Numbered from the stretch's first letter, positions 27,888 to 36,863 are shown. The stretch: DNA of 64,000 bases from Myxococcales bacterium (GCA_016703425.1 JADJCA010000008.1:124001-188000), one strand, 5' to 3'. A program made the numbers and translations. Notes: generated by a model from the sequence alone, not told the origin.

Positions 27888-29084
27888 ATGCGCCCCTTCT
27901 CGCTCCTTCAGTCCTTCCGAACGTCCTGGGTTCCCCTCGCCGCCTTCGTGGCGTCGGCGGCGCTCGCCACAGGGTGTGCCTCCTCTAAGGAGGAGAGCTC
28001 CGACCAAGCCGCGCTCCAGACCTCGAGGCCTCCGCAGTTCGTGGTCATGGGCTTCGATGGCTCGCTCAACTTGGCCTTCTGGGAGGAGTCGCTCGCCTTC
28101 GCGAAGACGACGACCGCGTCGGGCAAGCCGCTCGCGTTCACGTACTTCATCAGCGGCGTCTACTTCATCCCCGACGCCAAGAAGGCGCGCTACACGGCGC
28201 CGCACGGTTTGGGTGTTGGCAAGAGCGCCATCGGCTGGGGCGGCGACGAAGCGAAGATTCAAAGCCGCGTCGACTGGGTCGACCGCGCCGCGAACGAAGG
28301 CCACGAGATCGCCTCGCACGCCAACGGACACTTCGACGGCAGCGCGTGGACCCACGACGACTGGAAGAGCGAGTTCGATCAGTTCGACTCAATCTTCTTC
28401 GGCGCCAAGGCCGTCAAGAAGCTCTCGGCCGTGCGCCTCGAAGACATCGGCGGATTCCGCGCGCCGCAGTTGGGCCACAGCACGGGCCTCTTTCAAGTCC
28501 TCGGCGAGCGCCGCTACGCGTACGACACGAGCAAGACGGCGGAGGCGAGCTACTGGCCGCAGAAGCTCGGCAACGTTTGGAACTTCCCCCTCGCGCAGCT
28601 GCGCATCGTCGGCTCAGGCAAGAAGACGTTGTCGATGGACTACAACTTCTACTTCGCCGACTCGCGCGGCGTCGCCGATGCAGCCAACTCGGGCGTCTAT
28701 CGGAAGCAGATGATCGACACGTACATGGCCTACTTCAAAGGCAACTACTACGGCAACCGAGCGCCGCTGCACATCGGCCACCACTTCTCAAAGTGGAACG
28801 GCGGCGCGTACTGGGCCGCGATGCAGGACTTCGCCAAGGAGGTCTGCGGCAAGCCCGAGGTCAAGTGCGTCACCTACAAGGAGCTCGTGAAGTACCTCGA
28901 AGGGCTCACGGCGGAGCAGCGCGCCGATTACCGAGCCGGCGCGTTTCCGAAGCTCGCGCGGCCCACGAACGGCGACTCGGAACGCGACGTTCCCGAGGGC
29001 TTCTTTGAGGAGCCGAGCGAAGGCGAGTTCGTAGGCGATCGGGATGAGGCCCATGAGATCGAAGAGGAATCCGCTGCGCCGTAG
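27888..29084 (+). CDS. NodB-type polysaccharide deacetylase lipoprotein
   Basis: The 398-residue protein starts at 27888 with lipobox ATGCASS. The NodB domain includes FVVMGFDGSLN (motif 1), HEIASHANGHF (motif 2, HxxxH) and IGGFRAPQLG (motif 3, RxP). In motif 1 the second Asp of the usual DD pair is Gly, so the metal site is atypical. The segments LAFTYFISGVYF and YNFYFADSRG look like those of chitin-deacetylase-like relatives. The acidic tail (DVPEGFFEEPSEGEF) is unusual. It should remove acetyl groups from a cell-wall or extracellular glycan. Confidence 0.88.
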   Translation: MRPFSLLQSFRTSWVPLAAFVASAALATGCASSKEESSDQAALQTSRPPQFVVMGFDGSLNLAFWEESLAFAKTTTASGKPLAFTYFISGVYFIPDAKKARYTAPHGLGVGKSAIGWGGDEAKIQSRVDWVDRAANEGHEIASHANGHFDGSAWTHDDWKSEFDQFDSIFFGAKAVKKLSAVRLEDIGGFRAPQLGHSTGLFQVLGERRYAYDTSKTAEASYWPQKLGNVWNFPLAQLRIVGSGKKTLSMDYNFYFADSRGVADAANSGVYRKQMIDTYMAYFKGNYYGNRAPLHIGHHFSKWNGGAYWAAMQDFAKEVCGKPEVKCVTYKELVKYLEGLTAEQRADYRAGAFPKLARPTNGDSERDVPEGFFEEPSEGEFVGDRDEAHEIEEESAAP

Positions 29085-29180
29085 AGCCAATCCGAAAAAC
29101 ACCTGGCGCACCCCATGTGGGACGCTATCGTGAAGCACCCGTCATCTCGCACCAAGCATCGCCCCAGGGGAACACTCGCC

Positions 29181-29414
29181 ATGCGTACACTCGCTCTCGC
29201 CTTCGCACTCGTCTCCGCCTCCATCGCGATGGGATGCAACAAGTCCGCGACCGAAGCCCTCGCAGTGCCCGTCCCTGGCGCCCAAGAGGAGCTGAAGCCC
29301 ACGAAGATCTCCGTCACCGAGATCACGTCGGCCACGCTCGACCCGAGCCCGGAGCAAAAGGCGGCCAAAGCCGAGACCGAAGCGAAGATCCAGAAAGCCG
29401 TCGACGAGGAGTGA
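29181..29414 (+). CDS. Small lipoprotein, 77 residues
   Basis: The protein begins MRTLALAFALVSASIAMGC with a clear lipobox. The mature part is short and charged, ending in a Lys/Glu/Ala helix (QKAAKAETEAKIQKAVDEE) that may be coiled coil. No family recognised. It follows the deacetylase gene by about 96 bases on the same strand. Confidence 0.65.
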   Translation: MRTLALAFALVSASIAMGCNKSATEALAVPVPGAQEELKPTKISVTEITSATLDPSPEQKAAKAETEAKIQKAVDEE

Positions 29415-29712
29415 GAGGCGCGCACCTCGCGCCCGCCAGACTGAAATAGTCTTCCTGCGGCGGTGACGTACTCGCTGGAAATTCCCGGCGTTAAAGCAAT
29501 TTGTCGGCACCTCTCGGCACCTCGGCCCCGAGGCCCAGCACACCCATCGCTGATCCATCGAGCCCTCAGGGGTGAGTGTAGGGAGCTTGGTGCCAGGTCG
29601 CGATCTGTCGCACGGCGGTGACAAAACACGAACGCGTTGCGTCTCCCACTCCATGGCACGTTGGGTGCGTAGGTCGTCCCTCGCGGGAAACCGAACGAAG
29701 GGAGAGGGCGCG

Positions 29713-30504
29713 ATGGAGCGGAGATCATTCCTGGCGGTGATGGGGCTCACGAGCACGGGCGGGCTCGGGTGGCTGCTGCAAGGTTGCTCCGAAGCGACCC
29801 AACCAAATCGGCTCGGCACCGAGACCCCGACCGGCGGCGGCGCGACGACGGGACCGAAGCCGACGCCCACACCGACCGAGGCCGACGAGTACGTGCCCGG
29901 AGGTCCGACGGGACCGACCCCGGTCGTCGAAGCGCCGACCTTGCCCAACCCGGCGTGGGACGCGCGCGCGAAACAGCTCGAGGCAGGTGCGATCTACACG
30001 GAAGCGGCGCCGGGCCCTTGGAAAGACCGCATCGCGAGCCATCTTCCGACGATGGTCGCCGACACCGTGCTCGCCAACCGCGTCACGGTGCTGGTGAACC
30101 ACGTCATGCAGAAGGCCAGCACCATCGTCGTCGACGGAGGCCCAGCAGCGGTCGACGCTGGGAGCGCGATGGACGCCGGCATGGATGCGGGGACGCTCGG
30201 CGACGGGGCCGTCGACGACGCCGGTGACGGCGGCGCAACGGACGGCGGTACGCCGGTGATCGATGCCGCGCCGCCGCCGCCGCCGCCACCCACGGGCCCC
30301 ATCAGCGTGCCCGAGCACTACGTCACCACCATCTACGTCAAGACCGACACGGGGGTCGTCGCGGGACTGCTCGAGCTGAAGGTTGGCGACGCGGCGCCGC
30401 CCTCGGTCACGTTCGTGTTGCCGGCGGGTACGAAGTCCGTGACGGCCTACGAGTTCTGCAACCTGCACGGACTCTGGGCTTCGAAGCCGCTCACGCTGAA
30501 GTAG
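29713..30504 (+). CDS. Tat-exported lipoprotein with superoxide-reductase-like (desulfoferrodoxin) iron site split by a low-complexity insert
   Basis: The 263-residue protein begins MERRSFLAVMG, a twin-arginine signal, with lipobox LLQGC (Cys 25). A Pro/Gly/Thr linker follows. The C-terminal half carries all five iron-ligand positions of superoxide reductases: ASHLPT (His 110), NHVM (His 130), PEHYV (His 202), and CNLHGLW (Cys 249, His 252). Between the second and third His, residues 133-199 form an Asp/Ala/Gly/Pro insert. The Glu-Lys before the first His, important in known enzymes, is Ala-Ser. Tat export fits a cofactor loaded before export. Activity is uncertain. Confidence 0.82.
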   Translation: MERRSFLAVMGLTSTGGLGWLLQGCSEATQPNRLGTETPTGGGATTGPKPTPTPTEADEYVPGGPTGPTPVVEAPTLPNPAWDARAKQLEAGAIYTEAAPGPWKDRIASHLPTMVADTVLANRVTVLVNHVMQKASTIVVDGGPAAVDAGSAMDAGMDAGTLGDGAVDDAGDGGATDGGTPVIDAAPPPPPPPTGPISVPEHYVTTIYVKTDTGVVAGLLELKVGDAAPPSVTFVLPAGTKSVTAYEFCNLHGLWASKPLTLK

Positions 30505-30553
30505 CGGCTCGCGCCCTTTGCGCTCCGCGGCTCCCAACAGAGCTGACAAAACG

Positions 30554-30579
30554 CGAACGCCCCGACAGCGGGGCGTTCG
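30554..30579. terminator. Bidirectional rho-independent terminator
   Basis: CGAACGCCCC-GACAGC-GGGGCGTTCG forms a 10-bp stem followed by GCTTTTGTT on the plus strand; the minus strand reads GTTTTGTC after the same stem. It sits between the convergent ends of the Tat lipoprotein gene and the BI-1 gene and can serve both. Confidence 0.85.
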
Positions 30580-30608
30580 TGCTTTTGTTGCGACGGGCGG
30601 CGATGCGT

Positions 30609-31304
30609 TCAGTCGCGGCGGCTGCCGAAGAGGCGAAGCAGCGCGAGGAAGAGGTTGATGAAGTCGAGGTAGAGCATGAGCGCGCCGCTCACCGCGAGCG
30701 CGCCAGAGCCGCCGCCGGCGGCCGCGACCTGACGAAGCTTCTGCGTGTCGTAGGCCGTGAGGCCCGTGAACACGACCACCGAAGCGCACGAGATGATGAA
30801 CGACATCATGCCGCTCTGCAGGAACATGTTGACGAGGCCGGCGATGACGACGCCCACGAGCCCCATGAAGAGGAACGAGCCCCAGCTCGAGAGATCTTTC
30901 TTCGTCACGGTGGCGTAGAGGCTCATCGTCGCAAAAGTGCCGGCCGTCACGGCGAGCGCCGCGGCCACCGAGTTGCCGGTGTAGATGAGCAGCAGAATCG
31001 ACAGCGTGGCGCCGTTGAGCGCGGAATAAAGGAGGAACATGGCGCCAGCGGCCGCCGCCGAGAGGCGGTGCACGGACGCCGAGAGCGCGAACACGAGCCC
31101 GAACTCCCCGAGGATGAGGCCCCAGAAGACCATGCGGTTGCCCACGATGATCTCAAGGAGGGTGCGCGAACTGGCGACGCCGTAGGCGACCGTCGCGGTC
31201 AAAAACAGGCCTACCGTCATCCATCGGTAAACGGCCGACATGAAACGCTGTTCGACCTCGGCGGCCGGGCGACGCGCCACTGCTCCTGCGGTTCGGTAGT
31301 TCAT
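30609..31304 (-). CDS. Bax inhibitor-1/YccA family membrane protein
   Basis: The 231-residue protein has seven TM segments and the family landmarks MSAVYRWMTVGLFLTATVAY, SILLLIYTG and the conserved FTGLTAYDTQKLR with its Asp. The C-terminus LYLDFINLFLALLRLFG is typical. Members act as Ca2+ leak channels or modulate membrane proteases (YccA with FtsH). The gene is convergent with the Tat lipoprotein gene. Confidence 0.95.
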   Translation of the reverse strand: MNYRTAGAVARRPAAEVEQRFMSAVYRWMTVGLFLTATVAYGVASSRTLLEIIVGNRMVFWGLILGEFGLVFALSASVHRLSAAAAGAMFLLYSALNGATLSILLLIYTGNSVAAALAVTAGTFATMSLYATVTKKDLSSWGSFLFMGLVGVVIAGLVNMFLQSGMMSFIISCASVVVFTGLTAYDTQKLRQVAAAGGGSGALAVSGALMLYLDFINLFLALLRLFGSRRD

Positions 31305-31420
31305 AGGAGCGGAGGATAACTCGCCTCTTTGGGTCGCGCGAGGTCACGGGCACACAATCCTGCCGCGCCAGCCCCCGTGGTCGGCCGGCCTGGCCCAACG
31401 CCTCAGCTAGCTCGTCTCTT

Positions 31421-32563
31421 CTAGATCGTCTCGTCGGCGGCCTCGGCGCGATTTTCCTCGTCGGTCTGGCGAGCAATATCTAGCAGGAGGGCCATCGTCG
31501 TCGTGTCGAGGCGGTCAGGACGTTCGACCGGCACGACGTTAAAGTCGAAGCTACCGTCGGCCCAACCGAAGGCGCTTCGAAGCTCGTCGCGCGGCGACGC
31601 CAAGAGCACCGGTTCGACATCCACGACGCGTCCCTCACGGAAGAAGAGCCGCCGCGTCGCGTCGCCGCGCCGGAGCTCAAGCTCCCCCGTCATCTTGTCC
31701 ATATCGATGACCTGAAGCAGCGTCGGCAACTTGATGCGCTCAAGCTCGCCGGCGAGGTGACTGCGGACTGCGCCCTTCGGCTGTGTGCGCACCTCGAGGA
31801 GCGTGCCCAAGAGGCCCTCGAGCGCCTCATTGACGGACTCCTCACGATCGCGCTCGTCCTGTTTGAAGTCTTCGTTCTTGGCGAAGGGAATGCCGAAGGC
31901 GGGCGTGAACCGGCGCGCGCGCACCTGAACCTTCTCCGTTGGCGCCACGACCGCCGACATCGTGCCGGCGGAGAAGCGGCGAATGGGCCCATCGAGCGCT
32001 TGCTGCACAGCGATCTCGATGCGCTTGCCGCGAGCCGCGTCCGTGGAGTGCCGCACGACGCGCCCCTCGACGCGCACGGTCCGAGGAAGCTCACGTGTGA
32101 TGATGGCGACGCGAACCGGCGCCCCCACGGGGAGCTCCCAGTCGGACTCGAGCACGATGGACCGTACGCCGGTCTCTCGACCGACGCTCCGCGCGTCGTG
32201 CGCGCGGACGCCGTCGGCGGCGAGCGCGAGCACGTAGTGCAAGAAGTCCCGGAGCTGCGCGATGGCCTCGTCACTCTCCGGCATGAACTGGAGGGCGACG
32301 CCCTGCGTGACTTTTCCGTCGGGCCCCGGGAAGGCAACGGACCGCACCACGCAGGCCATGATCTGGAGCGAGACAATGCGATCGGCGCTCGAGAGGTAGA
32401 GCCACTCCACCTTGCCCGGTTCGCCGACGTTGCGGTCGTATTCGAAGTAGATGCCCGTTGCGCTCACGTTGCCGCTTTGCGGCCGGAGCTCGGTGTCGAG
32501 TCCGTCGACGGCGATCCAGATCTTGGTCCAACCGCGAGGGCTGCGGCGGCGCTCAGGAGGCAT
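31421..32563 (-). CDS. PilZ domain protein with C-terminal DUF4388
   Basis: The 380-residue protein starts MPPERRRSPRGW. The Arg-rich RRxSPR and GNVSATGIYFEY supply the RxxxR and [DN]xSxxG motifs of PilZ, which binds cyclic di-GMP (about residues 4-110). A second beta-barrel-like region (about 125-215) follows. DUF4388-type sequence occupies about 275-370 (LPTLLQVIDMDKMTGELELRRGDATRRLFFREGRV). This couples a second messenger to the same module seen at 16802..18145. The direction of control is unknown. Confidence 0.9.
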   Translation of the reverse strand: MPPERRRSPRGWTKIWIAVDGLDTELRPQSGNVSATGIYFEYDRNVGEPGKVEWLYLSSADRIVSLQIMACVVRSVAFPGPDGKVTQGVALQFMPESDEAIAQLRDFLHYVLALAADGVRAHDARSVGRETGVRSIVLESDWELPVGAPVRVAIITRELPRTVRVEGRVVRHSTDAARGKRIEIAVQQALDGPIRRFSAGTMSAVVAPTEKVQVRARRFTPAFGIPFAKNEDFKQDERDREESVNEALEGLLGTLLEVRTQPKGAVRSHLAGELERIKLPTLLQVIDMDKMTGELELRRGDATRRLFFREGRVVDVEPVLLASPRDELRSAFGWADGSFDFNVVPVERPDRLDTTTMALLLDIARQTDEENRAEAADETI

Positions 32564-32596
32564 GGCGCCCAGCGTAGAGCCAAACGCCTGATTTCG

Positions 32597-34186
32597 TCAG
32601 CACGCTCGTCCGCGCGCCTGTCCGCACGAGAGACGCGTCGTCATCCGCCGCCACCGGCCCCCTCTTCGGCGGGCGGCGCCTCCGGCTCCGGCGGCGCGGC
32701 CGGCGGTGCTGCCGGTCCCGGGGCGTCCGCGCGGGCAGCTCTGATGACCTGCCGCGTCTTGGCGGTAGGCGGCGCTGTCGGCGGCGGGGCAGTTGTCGCG
32801 AATGAGCCGCTTGAGCGACGTGACCTCATCGTGCGTGAGCGCCGACGCGTCGAAGACGAGGGGGATTGTCCCCGCCGTGGCGATGGTCGACTTCACACGC
32901 GCGAACGTTCCATCGCGGCCCGTGTCCCACAGCGTAGAGAAGCGCTCTTCGAAGGCGTTGATGAGGGCCGAGTGTTTCGGGGCACGGAAGACGAGGACGT
33001 TCTCGAAGGTCTCGTGTTCGGCGTTGTCCGAGAGGTTGTAGCTGCCGGAGAAGAGCGTCTTCTTGTCGATGAGGAAGAACTTGTTGTGCATCTGCTTCGC
33101 GTACGAGGCGTCCCAACGGTACGCGTAGTACTTGTAGCGAACGTCGACGCCGGCCTTCCCCACGGCGTAGCCGTAGAGGAAGCCCTTGTCGGTGCACTTC
33201 CTCTGCTTCGATTCGTTCGCGCCGGCGTCGGCGAGGCAACCGTCGAGCTTCGCCTGCTGCTCGTTGTGGCCCGTGACCGAAATGAACTCCTGACCGTCGA
33301 GGTAGACGCGAATGTCGACGTTGGGCGACGCCTGTTTCTTCTCCATGAGGGCCAGTGCCACGGGGCGCGAGCGCAGGTGGCCCGAGGCGATGTGGATCGA
33401 TTCGTTGGCGCCCTTGATGGCGAGGACGAGCGCGTCGGAGATGGTGTTCTTGGCATTCGTCGAGAAGGTCGTGTCCGTGACCTTGAAGTTGTCGGACGTA
33501 AAGAGCGCGTCGACGTTCTTGTCGTTGGGAATGAGGCTGTCGGGGATGGCGAGCGTGGAGAGCTCTTGCGCGATGGGCGTCGCCAAGGCGAAGTCGCGGG
33601 AATGGCTCCAGAGGTGATCGAACTCCCGCTGCAGGCGCAGCGTAAGCTCGGGCACCTTCGAAAAGAACATCGTGTTCTCGTCGTACTTCGTGCCGGCACC
33701 GCCGGACCAGTTGGCGCTGCCGCTGGCGACCTTCGCCGTGCGCGCTCGGCTCTTCACGTCTCGTGGCCCGTCCACGATGACGAACTTGTGGTGCATGATC
33801 TTGTTCACGTAGCGAACGTCGATGCCCTTGCTCTCGAGGCGACCGGACTTCGAGTTGGCCTTGGCGTCGCCGGTGAGGCGCGTGTCCTCGCCGGCCGTTT
33901 CGAAGATCATGCGGACCTTGACGCCCCGGGCGACGGCGGCTTCGAGCGCGCGTGCCACCTCGGCGTCAGAGAAGCTGTACATCGCCACGTCCACCGAATA
34001 GCGGGCGTCGGCGATGAGCTGGGCAATGCGAACGGTGTGCGTGCTCGCGGCGGGTTGGGGCGAGAAGATGACGTCGACGGAGCTGCCCTCGAGGGCGGCC
34101 TCGTCGGCGAGATCGTCGTCGGCGACATCGGCGGCAGAGCAGGCGGCGAGAAGGGTCAACCACGCGAAAGGGGCGCGAGAAAGCAT
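32597..34186 (-). CDS. Phospholipase D-family (two HKD motifs) lipoprotein
   Basis: The 529-residue protein starts at 34186 (MLSRAPFAWLTLLAAC; lipobox LAAC). It holds two PLD active-site halves: MHHKFVIVDG with SANWSGG, and MHNKFFLIDKKTLFSGSYN with LSDNAEHE. It should hydrolyse phosphodiester bonds in lipids or nucleic acids outside the cytoplasm. The last ~60 residues in this frame are Arg/Gly-rich with stray Cys. Another frame (32641 onward) gives a more natural tail (KTRQVIRAARADAPGP then Pro/Glu-rich), so a frameshift near 32757 is possible. Confidence 0.88.
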   Translation of the reverse strand: MLSRAPFAWLTLLAACSAADVADDDLADEAALEGSSVDVIFSPQPAASTHTVRIAQLIADARYSVDVAMYSFSDAEVARALEAAVARGVKVRMIFETAGEDTRLTGDAKANSKSGRLESKGIDVRYVNKIMHHKFVIVDGPRDVKSRARTAKVASGSANWSGGAGTKYDENTMFFSKVPELTLRLQREFDHLWSHSRDFALATPIAQELSTLAIPDSLIPNDKNVDALFTSDNFKVTDTTFSTNAKNTISDALVLAIKGANESIHIASGHLRSRPVALALMEKKQASPNVDIRVYLDGQEFISVTGHNEQQAKLDGCLADAGANESKQRKCTDKGFLYGYAVGKAGVDVRYKYYAYRWDASYAKQMHNKFFLIDKKTLFSGSYNLSDNAEHETFENVLVFRAPKHSALINAFEERFSTLWDTGRDGTFARVKSTIATAGTIPLVFDASALTHDEVTSLKRLIRDNCPAADSAAYRQDAAGHQSCPRGRPGTGSTAGRAAGAGGAARRRGGRWRRMTTRLSCGQARGRAC

Positions 34187-34395
34187 GGCTGGCGTCACGC
34201 ACCATTCATGCCACCCACCCACATCGTCTACCGCGGTGAAATCGTTCCGTGGGGCCGGAACGGTCGCTCGCGTCGGCGTGCGTTCGATCCACCCGGGCGA
34301 GCCAGTCGTCGCCGGACGGATACTCGTAACCATCGAGATACACATTACTATTACGCAATTGGGACCTTTTCGACGCCGGCCATTGGAGGCAAGGT

Positions 34396-35262
34396 ATGGC
34401 CATGTCGCCCCGGCTCGTCGCAACCTCCCTCGTTCTCCTAGCGCTCGCCGCGTGCAGCAGCGAAGCGGACTCGCCTGCCATCGCGGCGGAGCCGACCGTC
34501 GACGCCGCAGCACCTCCTCTGCCGCCGCCGCCTCCGCCCCCTGCCCCGACGCTCATCGATGCGGGCTTCGACTCGGGCCCCAAGACGTGCCTCGAGACGC
34601 TCACCGCGAGGGGCATTCAATTCACCACGACCACGGCTCGCGGCATTGTCGACGCGGTGAAAGTGACGAGCGCCATCCGCGGCATCCGCTTCACGCGCGA
34701 GGACACGGACACGTTGGCGACCGATCCCATGGCCTGCTCCTTTGTGCTCACGCTCGATCGCTTCGCCGAGGTGCTCGCTAAATACGACGTCGTCCAGGTC
34801 GGGACGCTCGGGTCCTATTGCTACCGCTGCTGCTGCGCCTGGAGCCCAAGCAACGATTGCCGCTCGCCCAGCGACGCGGAGCCGAACTGCGGGCAAAACG
34901 GCTATTCGAACCATTCGTGGGGCCGAGCCGTCGATGTCCGCTACCTCAAGTTCAAGAGCGGCGCCGTCTACGACATCAACGATGGCAACGATTGGCTCAT
35001 CGGCTCCTCGTCGGGCACCTGCAGCACGGGACTCTCGAAGCAGAAAGGCGCGAGCAAGACGCTCTACTCGATCGCGTGTGACACGGCGGCGGCCCTCGTC
35101 TTCAAGAACATCCTCACGCCCAACTACAACGAAGCGCATCGAAACCACTGGCACATGGATATCGGCGACAAGGGCGACGACGTCGCGGGGTCGAAGGTTC
35201 GCTCCCTCACCGGCTGGGGCATTGACGAAGGCGAGCACGCCGACGCGTGCGGCGGCCACTGA
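34396..35262 (+). CDS. Extensin-like/M15-fold lipoprotein
   Basis: The 288-residue protein has lipobox LAAC followed by SSE, a Pro-rich linker (PPPPPPPAPT) and a Cys-rich middle (SYCYRCCCAWSPSNDC). The catalytic-type site SNHSWGRAVDVRYL provides His and Asp of an M15-like zinc centre; HRNHWHMDIG provides the last His. This pattern fits the extensin-like C-terminal family, relatives of D,D-carboxypeptidases. An AT-rich stretch (34325-34375) upstream may hold the promoter. It is a second M15-type wall protein in the window. Confidence 0.8.
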   Translation: MAMSPRLVATSLVLLALAACSSEADSPAIAAEPTVDAAAPPLPPPPPPPAPTLIDAGFDSGPKTCLETLTARGIQFTTTTARGIVDAVKVTSAIRGIRFTREDTDTLATDPMACSFVLTLDRFAEVLAKYDVVQVGTLGSYCYRCCCAWSPSNDCRSPSDAEPNCGQNGYSNHSWGRAVDVRYLKFKSGAVYDINDGNDWLIGSSSGTCSTGLSKQKGASKTLYSIACDTAAALVFKNILTPNYNEAHRNHWHMDIGDKGDDVAGSKVRSLTGWGIDEGEHADACGGH

Positions 35263-35342
35263 CGGGCACCGAACCAAGGAATCGCGACCTCGAGAGTCAG
35301 ACGAAATGCCTGTCGGCGCTGGCCGACTGGCGCGGAGGACTC

Positions 35343-35615
35343 ATGCGCTCATCGATGCTGCTCGGCACCGTCCTTTTCCTTTCGTTCACCACGGCCGTCG
35401 CCGCGGCGCAGACGACGGAGAAGAAGAACGACTACTTCGAGGCCAAGAGCCAGGACGGCTCCTCGGTCATCTTCAAGGACGATCCCATGACGGCGCCGGG
35501 TCTCGATCCAAGCGGCGCGACGCTCTCGCTCCGCGGCAGGCCCATGCGCGCCATGCTCATCAAGCCGCGCTTGCATTTCGTCGAGGAGCTCAAGAAGAGC
35601 GTCGAGGCGCTGTAG
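35343..35615 (+). CDS. Small exported protein, 90 residues
   Basis: The protein starts at 35343 (MRSSMLLGTVLFLSFTTAVAAAQ), with a cleavable signal. The mature part (DYFEAKSQDGSSVIFKDDP, then GATLSLRGRPMRAMLIKPRLHFVEEL) is short and beta-like. No family is recognised. It lies 80 bases after the extensin-like gene on the same strand. Confidence 0.7.
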   Translation: MRSSMLLGTVLFLSFTTAVAAAQTTEKKNDYFEAKSQDGSSVIFKDDPMTAPGLDPSGATLSLRGRPMRAMLIKPRLHFVEELKKSVEAL

Positions 35616-35648
35616 CGAGAGCGCCCCGCCGAGGCGCGAATCGGCCGA

Positions 35649-36185
35649 TCACGGGCGTCTGGCGTAGGCGACGTCGAAGGTCGCTTCGAGGCCGCCATGG
35701 ACGCCACGCAGTCGGTCGACGACGGCCTTCGTCCAGTCGAAGTATTCGCGCTTGCGCTCCTCGGTCCAGTCGGCCGGCGGACTGTGCACAAGGTCGCGCA
35801 CGTTGCTGATCTTGTCGGCGAGCTTCACGAGCTTCGCTTCGCGCGAGATGCTCGAGGCGTGCTCGATCTGCCTCTGCTTGCGCTCGGCCTTGGGAAGACT
35901 TCGGTCGTCGGACACCTCGAGGACGATGGCCCGAATCCGCGCGCCAAAGTGCCGCTCGAGCTCGTCGGGCGTGGTCTCCGTGTCTTCCACCGTGTCGTGA
36001 AGCAGCGCGGCGCAAAGCACGTCGACTTCGCCCACGCCACCTTCGTTGAGCAGGATGTTGGTCAGCGCGATGGGGTGATTGATGTAGGGCGACGCCACGC
36101 GATCCTTGCGCCGCTGATCCCGATGCTTCTCCGCCGCGAAGGCAAGCGCGCGAACCACGAGGGACATGTCGTCGTGCGAGGCCAT
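35649..36185 (-). CDS. HD-domain protein, small alarmone (ppGpp) hydrolase-like (MESH1/SpoT-N type)
   Basis: The 178-residue protein has the layout of stand-alone (p)ppGpp hydrolases. AFAAEKHRDQRRK and PYINHPIALTNIL come first, then LLHDTVEDT with the metal-binding HD, and LVKLADKISNVRD with the distal Asp. Length matches MESH1-like enzymes (about 180). It lacks synthetase and TGS domains. It would degrade alarmone and relieve the stringent response; no synthetase gene is in the window. Confidence 0.88.
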   Translation of the reverse strand: MASHDDMSLVVRALAFAAEKHRDQRRKDRVASPYINHPIALTNILLNEGGVGEVDVLCAALLHDTVEDTETTPDELERHFGARIRAIVLEVSDDRSLPKAERKQRQIEHASSISREAKLVKLADKISNVRDLVHSPPADWTEERKREYFDWTKAVVDRLRGVHGGLEATFDVAYARRP

Positions 36186-36419
36186 GAGCCTAGCGTACGC
36201 CGCCCGCCCGAGATGCGCTCGGCGTTGCTGATGCGACGACGAAGCCGCGAGAACGGTCCATCGGGACGGACGGTCGCGCCCGCGACGCGTCGTCCCGATC
36301 GGGGATCGGCGTCTGGGGCAAATGCCGGGGCTTCGCGGGCCGTGCAGCGCGGAGCTCCCGGTTTCGTAGCCTTTGTCCGGGGCTCGTCACGCCGCCGCAA
36401 GGGCACGCGCGTTGCTGTC

Positions 36420-36839
36420 ATGGCCGACATGCCCGACATCCACAGCGTCGCCATCCTCGCCGAACCGCCCGTGGTCCAAGTTGCGCCCGACGGTGGGTGG
36501 TTCGAGCGCGATGGCGTCGTGACGAGCCTGTTGCGTCGCCGGCCGCTCGCGCGGCTTGTCGCCGCGTTGCTCGCCGCCGGCGACGCGGGCCTCTCGGCAG
36601 CGAGCCTCATCGAAGCCGGCTGGCCCGGTGAGCGCATCTTGCAGAAGGCCGCCCGCATCCGATTGCGCGTGGCGATCTCCACGCTGCGCGGCATGGGCCT
36701 CGCGCACGCGCTCACCACCACGAAGTCGGGCTACGCGTTGTGCGCTTCGACGCGAACACGCCCGAGCGAAGTGGTACCTCGACTCGAGCGTGATTCATCG
36801 ACGGTGCTCACGAGCGACGAGGTCGCGAAGGCTGGCTGA
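36420..36839 (+). CDS. Winged-helix domain protein
   Basis: The protein, 139 residues from the ATG at 36420, contains a wing-type DNA-binding pattern (ARLVAALLAAGDAGLSAASLIEAGWPGERI, followed by IRLRVAISTLRGMGL). This resembles the OmpR/PhoB C-terminal family. No receiver domain is evident in the frame as called. A longer upstream start exists but its added residues look non-coding. It could be a small transcription regulator. Confidence 0.6.
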   Translation: MADMPDIHSVAILAEPPVVQVAPDGGWFERDGVVTSLLRRRPLARLVAALLAAGDAGLSAASLIEAGWPGERILQKAARIRLRVAISTLRGMGLAHALTTTKSGYALCASTRTRPSEVVPRLERDSSTVLTSDEVAKAG

Positions 36840-36863
36840 TGTGCACCGCCCTCGCGCCTTGAC

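Noticed and set aside
31757..34441. 894-codon plus-strand open frame
   Set aside because: It runs antisense across two well-supported genes (PilZ-DUF4388 and PLD) and encodes Arg/Glu/Val-rich sequence without motifs.
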